NCBI GenBank assembly: GCA_002049825.1
Contig: MVCZ01000020.1
Coordinates: forward strand, 1 to 9,948
Source: Candidatus Zhuqueibacterota bacterium 4484_188
GTDB lineage: Bacteria; Calditrichota; Calditrichia; RBG-13-44-9
Direction: 5' to 3'
Length of the DNA: 9,948 nucleotides
Every line of letters begins with the position of its first letter. The stretch's first letter is position 1. Shown here in pieces: positions 6,093 to 9,948 of this stretch. Below the pieces are notes generated by a model. The model was given only the letters and a program-made list of their open reading frames with translations. It searched no databases and was not told where the DNA came from. A program made the position numbers and the translations under genes.

Positions 6093-7214
6093 ATGTGGAA
6101 ACTAACCGAAAGCATTTTGCTGGTCTGGATAGTTTTTTGGTTCATTCAGAGTTGTACACCGAAACAGCCGGTTCAGGTAGATACCGATGTAAAATATACC
6201 GTCGTGGTAGTGGATACCACCGGTTTATACAACCCTGCCGATTCCAGCCGCCACTCCCTGGTTGCCGGTGCCACCCTGAATGCCAACTCCACCGAGTATG
6301 TCAAAAACTATACCTTCCGGACGGATGATAGTGGTAAAGTTGTGATTGAGGGTGTCATCGCATCCAATTATCGTTTGGATGCCCATTACCCGGTTAGCCG
6401 CGGAACTGCACTGCTGGGCAGCAGAACTGTTTCGATTATCTCGGTAACCGATGTGGTGGACACCATCTATCTCAGCCCGATTCAATTGGCACCGGTGCTC
6501 ATTAATGAAATCTATTACGCGGGACCGCAGAATAATATTTATTTTTTCTATGATCAATATATTGAATTATTCAACCGCGCCGATTCAACCGTGTACCTGG
6601 ACGGAATGATTTTAACCCGTTGCCGGACATCCCCGGAGTTTCGGGTTTTGATGGACACGGTGGATTATGTGCAAAACGTCTATGCCTACCAGTTTCCCGG
6701 TACACCCGGGGGGAACGATTATCCGTTAGAACCCGGCGAATACATCGTCATCGCCACCGATGCATACGACCACAGTCAAACCGTCACGAATGCGGTGGAT
6801 CTTTCCCATGCCGATTTCGAGTTTTTTAACCAATATCGCAATGATTACGACAATCCAGATGTTCCGAATTTGTTGAATATTATTCCCAATATTGGGGTTG
6901 ATTTTTATATCGGACTGGGCTGCGATGCAGTTGTATTGGCTGACGGCAGCAGTTACGAAGTGGTCATGGTTTCAACCAGTCACGGCGACCGGCTGTACTG
7001 TAATGTTCCGATTAGTACCGTTCTCGATGGTGTGGAATACGGATCGGCAAGCACCGCCAAGGGGCTGACCTACCGTATCGACACCGGCAAAGCCGGCGGC
7101 GGTTTACAAAAATACAGCGGGAAAACCATCCAGCGCGCCAATCCGTTCCAGGATACCAATAACAGCACAAATGATTTCCAAATAACGAATGGTCCAACGC
7201 CAGGTTATCAGTAA
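6093..7214 (+). CDS. DUF4876-type surface lipoprotein
   Basis: A 373-residue lipoprotein. Its signal peptide (MWKLTES, a hydrophobic core) ends in a lipobox-like IQSC with lipidated Cys21. Residues about 34-125 form a Gly/Val-rich beta-sandwich region resembling a carboxypeptidase-regulatory fold (VAGATLNANS...DDSGKVVIEGV). From about 132 it matches what I know of DUF4876: VLINEIYYAGP, FYDQYIELFNRADSTVYLDGM, YPLEPGEYIVIATDA, GVEYGSAS...YRIDTG, then the end signature DTNNSTNDFQITNGPTPGYQ. The NEIYY...IELFN pattern is also reminiscent of lamin-tail-like domains. The family is known mainly from Bacteroidota next to TonB receptors; no activity is established to my knowledge. ATG 6093 has AGGGA at 6081-6085 and lies 15 nt after the receptor stop. 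It probably acts as the surface partner of the receptor. Confidence 0.82.
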   Translation: MWKLTESILLVWIVFWFIQSCTPKQPVQVDTDVKYTVVVVDTTGLYNPADSSRHSLVAGATLNANSTEYVKNYTFRTDDSGKVVIEGVIASNYRLDAHYPVSRGTALLGSRTVSIISVTDVVDTIYLSPIQLAPVLINEIYYAGPQNNIYFFYDQYIELFNRADSTVYLDGMILTRCRTSPEFRVLMDTVDYVQNVYAYQFPGTPGGNDYPLEPGEYIVIATDAYDHSQTVTNAVDLSHADFEFFNQYRNDYDNPDVPNLLNIIPNIGVDFYIGLGCDAVVLADGSSYEVVMVSTSHGDRLYCNVPISTVLDGVEYGSASTAKGLTYRIDTGKAGGGLQKYSGKTIQRANPFQDTNNSTNDFQITNGPTPGYQ

Positions 7215-7244
7215 AGCCGGTTGTTCGACAAGGAGTTACAAAAT

Positions 7245-8720
7245 ATGAAACATAAAATTCCGTTCATCTTTTTCGTGACCATTTTTGTTTCTCAATTATA
7301 TTTATCTGTTTTTGCACAGGACTTTCGCACGCAATCGATGGGAAACGTTGATTTAATTTTAAATCACCGGGAAAATCAGCTCGATCTATTCCACAAGACC
7401 GGCAACGCTGCTTTTATGATGCAGGCAGAGCCGCGGGCATGGTTGAAAATGTCCGGCAGTAGTATGTCCGAACAAGGTGATTTAAGAAGGGAGTACGATC
7501 CCCATGGAATTCATTACTATCAATTTCATGCCGAAGGGATTAAGACGCTGTCCGATAAACAGACTTTCTGGGGGAAAGTGAATTACCAATTTCAACGGCT
7601 ATCAAATTTACCGTATGTCCTGGAACCGCAGCCTTATGGGGACGATCCGATTTTGATTGCCGACACTACCATTGGTCAGATGAACGCCGACGGTCCGATG
7701 GTGACTGTTCGGTATCAGTATCAATTTACCGACCGTTTCAGCCTGGGCAGTGGGCTTTTTTACCACATTTCGCAGGCAATAAAAAAGCAGTACACCCGGG
7801 CACGGGTGCTGCACCGGGATTTTGCCGCTCAACTGGCATTTGCCTTCAATTTTGGTAAAAATTTTATCTTAGGCGGATACTACGCCCACCAAAATATCCA
7901 GGATGAAATTAAGCTTAAAACCAGCATAGTTGATGGCATTTCTCCATTGATAAAACGCCGCTGGAGCGAAGATGTTTTCTGGAGAAGAACCGGCAAACTG
8001 ACCCATTATGATAAGTATTTTAATAACCGCGCCAACATCTCCTTTTCCAGGGCAAACACCGGCAGTGCATTGAGCCACCTGTTTCAGTTTAATTATGAGA
8101 ACAGAACGCTGGACGGATTTGATAAAACCAGCAAAATAAGATCAGACTCGGACTGGTTCGAGGATATCTACTCAGTGGAATACGAAGGACGCTATCGCGG
8201 CAGGCAAAACCGGTGGAACGCCGGCATACGACTCGGCTGGGAATATCGTTCAGGTTTCAACAAGCATCCTGCTCTTGCCATCTTAATTACCCGGCGGAAA
8301 ATCCAGCGCCCTTCCGTTGAAGCCGGAATTTCCCGCCGATTTCGCACTGAAAAACCGATTCTGCTGGCAGTGCAAGCCGGCTTTCTGCAGGAACGCAATA
8401 TCTATGATGATTACCAGAGCCAGGTCTTCCGGGATTTCCGGCAAAACCAATTTCTTTTGAAATTGGGCACCGACTGGCAATTGAACAGTATCCATCATTT
8501 CTTGCTCGGGATAAATATTGGTGATTTCCGGCAGAACATGTATTCACCGCGCTACTTACCGGATCACACCCTGTATCGTTTCTCAGTTGGCTTATCGGAA
8601 CATCGCCTCAGGTACAACTATTTGTTCATTTTCGAATTCTATACCGCAGAAAACAGAAACCGGCACAATAGCTTTAATGGCTGGCGGTTGACGTTTTATA
8701 CCCAGATTTTCCCGAAGTAA
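7245..8720 (+). CDS. DUF6850-type outer-membrane beta-barrel protein
   Basis: A 491-residue outer-membrane protein. The signal peptide has basic MKHK, a hydrophobic core and probable cleavage after Ala24 (SVFA before QDF). The mature part is dominated by alternating aromatic/polar strands (TFWGKVNYQFQRLSN, MVTVRYQYQFTDRFSLGSGLFYH, FILGGYYAHQNIQ) and ends in LTFYTQIFPK. NPY/ILAD-type segments (DDPILIADTTIG) and the overall layout match what I recall of DUF6850 barrels, which neighbour DUF4876 genes in Bacteroidota. Its job is unknown; a second channel or a receptor accessory are both possible. ATG 7245 has AGGAG at 7231-7235; the upstream in-frame TTG 7221 precedes that site and would spoil the signal peptide. 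The gap after the DUF4876 gene is 30 nt, so co-transcription is likely. Confidence 0.8.
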   Translation: MKHKIPFIFFVTIFVSQLYLSVFAQDFRTQSMGNVDLILNHRENQLDLFHKTGNAAFMMQAEPRAWLKMSGSSMSEQGDLRREYDPHGIHYYQFHAEGIKTLSDKQTFWGKVNYQFQRLSNLPYVLEPQPYGDDPILIADTTIGQMNADGPMVTVRYQYQFTDRFSLGSGLFYHISQAIKKQYTRARVLHRDFAAQLAFAFNFGKNFILGGYYAHQNIQDEIKLKTSIVDGISPLIKRRWSEDVFWRRTGKLTHYDKYFNNRANISFSRANTGSALSHLFQFNYENRTLDGFDKTSKIRSDSDWFEDIYSVEYEGRYRGRQNRWNAGIRLGWEYRSGFNKHPALAILITRRKIQRPSVEAGISRRFRTEKPILLAVQAGFLQERNIYDDYQSQVFRDFRQNQFLLKLGTDWQLNSIHHFLLGINIGDFRQNMYSPRYLPDHTLYRFSVGLSEHRLRYNYLFIFEFYTAENRNRHNSFNGWRLTFYTQIFPK

Positions 8721-8996
8721 GTACACTCCTCTACTTTAATTTTTAGAACCTTTCGGGCATTCCACAGAATGTTTCATCATTCATAATCTTATCAATGTTC
8801 ATCCGTGAGCATCAGGGGCAAATAAAAAATCCCGGTTAGAGCATTAGAACGTATACCACCGGTTAGCGCCCCAAACAATTATTATTTGAGGTTTTGCATC
8901 ACTATTACCATTATGTTAAATTCTAAAGTTTTTATGGAATATTCTTAACCAAAAAGACGTTTAACTATTTCACGCAGGTAAAGACAGGAACAATTT
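8721..8996. other. Non-coding gap before valS with degenerate repeats
   Basis: 276 nt without a credible gene. It contains a small hairpin (CATTC, loop CACA, GAATG, about 8758-8771), a segment CCACAGAATGTTTC (8762-8775) that matches 13 of 14 bases of 1673-1686 in the palindrome cluster, and an 8-bp direct repeat CCGGTTAG (8832-8839, 8859-8866). A weak promoter candidate for valS is TTGCAT (8894-8899) with TAAATT 17 nt downstream. No convincing terminator for the upstream operon and no T-box-like leader are visible. Confidence 0.5.
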
Positions 8997-9948
8997 ATGG
9001 CTGAGCGACCGACTAAAACAAAAGCACCGGAAATACCAAAAGTCTATGATCCGAAAACAGTAGAAGACAGGTGGTACCAAAACTGGATAAAAAACGGATA
9101 CTTTAACGCTGAAGTAAATCCTGATAAAACGCCCTACACGATTGTAATTCCACCGCCCAACGTGACTGCACCGCTGCACATGGGACACGCTTACAACAAT
9201 ACCATCCAGGACATTTTCATCCGCTTCAAGAGAAAAATGGGATATGAAACCCTCTGGCTGCCGGGCACCGACCATGCCGGAATTGCCACTCAAAACGTGG
9301 TAGAAAAGGAACTGCGTAAAAAAGGTAAGACTCGTTTCGACCTGGGTCGTGAAGCTTTTGTGGAAAAAGTATGGGAGTGGAAAGAACGGTATGGCAACCG
9401 GATTATTTTTCAGCTCAAGAAAATGGGCTGCTCCTGCGACTGGCGCCGGGAACGCTTCACTATGGACGAAGGACTATCCCGGGCGGTGCGCGAGGTTTTC
9501 ATCCGCATGTTCAACAAGGGACTGATTTACAAAGGCAAATACATTATTAACTGGTGCCCGCGCTGCGGCACCGCCATCTCGGACGAAGAGGTGGAATACA
9601 AAGAATTGACCGGTCACCTGTGGTATATCAAGTACCCGGTGAAAGACAGCGACGGCAACCTGGTAGTTGCCACCACCCGCCCTGAAACCATGCTGGGCGA
9701 TACCGCGGTGGCGGTTCATCCCGATGACGAGCGATTTAAACACCTGATTGGCAAAAGCGTGGTTCTGCCGTTAATGAACCGGGAAATCCCGGTAGTAGCA
9801 GACCGGCAGGTTGACCTGGAATTCGGCACCGGCGCGGTGAAGGTAACGCCGGCGCACGACCCAAACGACTTTCTGATCGGGCAGCGCCACCAGCTTGAGC
9901 AAATAAATATTTTAAACAACGACGGCACCCTGAACTCAAAAGCCGGAA
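8997..9948 (+). CDS. valS: Valyl-tRNA synthetase, 5' part (runs off the right edge)
   Basis: The first 317 residues of a class I aminoacyl-tRNA synthetase of usually about 880 residues; it charges tRNA-Val with valine in the cytoplasm. The nucleotide-binding PPPNVTAPLHMGH contains the HIGH-type motif HMGH (61-64), followed by WLPGTDHAGIATQ (87-99), characteristic of ValS. NWCPRCGTAISDEEVEY (186-201) marks the entry to the CP1 insertion. The editing domain shows ATTRPETMLGDTAVAVHP (225-242) and GTGAVKVTPAHDPND (277-291). Most ValS enzymes have Gly where this one has Ala in NVTA, a mild variation. The KMSKS loop and anticodon domain lie beyond the window. ATG 8997 has AGGAA at 8986-8990 with 7 nt spacing. 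It appears to be a separate transcription unit. Confidence 0.97.
   Translation, partial: MAERPTKTKAPEIPKVYDPKTVEDRWYQNWIKNGYFNAEVNPDKTPYTIVIPPPNVTAPLHMGHAYNNTIQDIFIRFKRKMGYETLWLPGTDHAGIATQNVVEKELRKKGKTRFDLGREAFVEKVWEWKERYGNRIIFQLKKMGCSCDWRRERFTMDEGLSRAVREVFIRMFNKGLIYKGKYIINWCPRCGTAISDEEVEYKELTGHLWYIKYPVKDSDGNLVVATTRPETMLGDTAVAVHPDDERFKHLIGKSVVLPLMNREIPVVADRQVDLEFGTGAVKVTPAHDPNDFLIGQRHQLEQINILNNDGTLNSKAG

Noticed and set aside
3309..7214. SusC/SusD glycan uptake pair
   Set aside because: The lipoprotein has DUF4876 features, not a SusD-like helical fold, and no glycan-degrading enzymes are nearby.
8721..8996. T-box riboswitch upstream of valS
   Set aside because: No conserved T-box sequence or terminator/antiterminator pair is visible, and such leaders are typical of Firmicutes.

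Overview
The window looks like a chromosomal segment of a Gram-negative bacterium of the FCB superphylum, possibly of Calditrichota, KSB1 or Ignavibacteria type. The grounds are a TonB-dependent receptor with an N-terminal carboxypeptidase-regulatory-like domain, Bacteroidota-type DUF4876 and DUF6850 relatives, and a large secreted protein with choice-of-anchor (ASH) and FG-GAP domains. Canonical AGGAGG-type ribosome binding sites argue for a lineage other than classical Bacteroidia. The phylum is an inference from family content only.

Layout. (1) 1-1455, minus strand: the 5' two thirds or so of a secreted beta-propeller/ASH/FG-GAP protein that runs off the left edge. It is broken at two places, and at least one break looks like a real internal deletion, not a one-base error. 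(2) 1456-1838: intergenic DNA with a weak promoter candidate and, at about 1611-1776, a dense cluster of palindromes and short direct repeats resembling REP/BIME-type elements. (3) 1839-3343, minus strand: a compact stress-signalling operon in the order ECF sigma factor, single-pass membrane protein in the anti-sigma position, and membrane-anchored periplasmic LTxxQ (Spy/CpxP/CnrX-like) protein. (4) 3309-8720, plus strand: a three-gene outer-membrane module of TonB-dependent receptor, DUF4876 surface lipoprotein and DUF6850-type beta-barrel. (5) 8721-8996: non-coding DNA with degenerate repeats. (6) 8997-9948: the 5' third of valS (valyl-tRNA synthetase), running off the right edge.

How they may work together. 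The three outer-membrane genes are tightly spaced, each downstream gene has a good ribosome binding site, and their order matches a gene neighbourhood I know from Bacteroidota with no assigned substrate. The ECF sigma/anti-sigma/LTxxQ operon is divergent and abuts the receptor gene, so it is a plausible regulator of the module. The receptor reading frame, however, runs back into the sigma gene without a normal start, signal peptide or promoter. With the two broken sites in the secreted-protein gene, this suggests that the left part of the window has lost short segments, either in the genome or in the assembly.

The most unusual content is the uncharacterised receptor/DUF4876/DUF6850 module with its divergent sigma trio, the palindrome cluster, and the three apparent deletion junctions.
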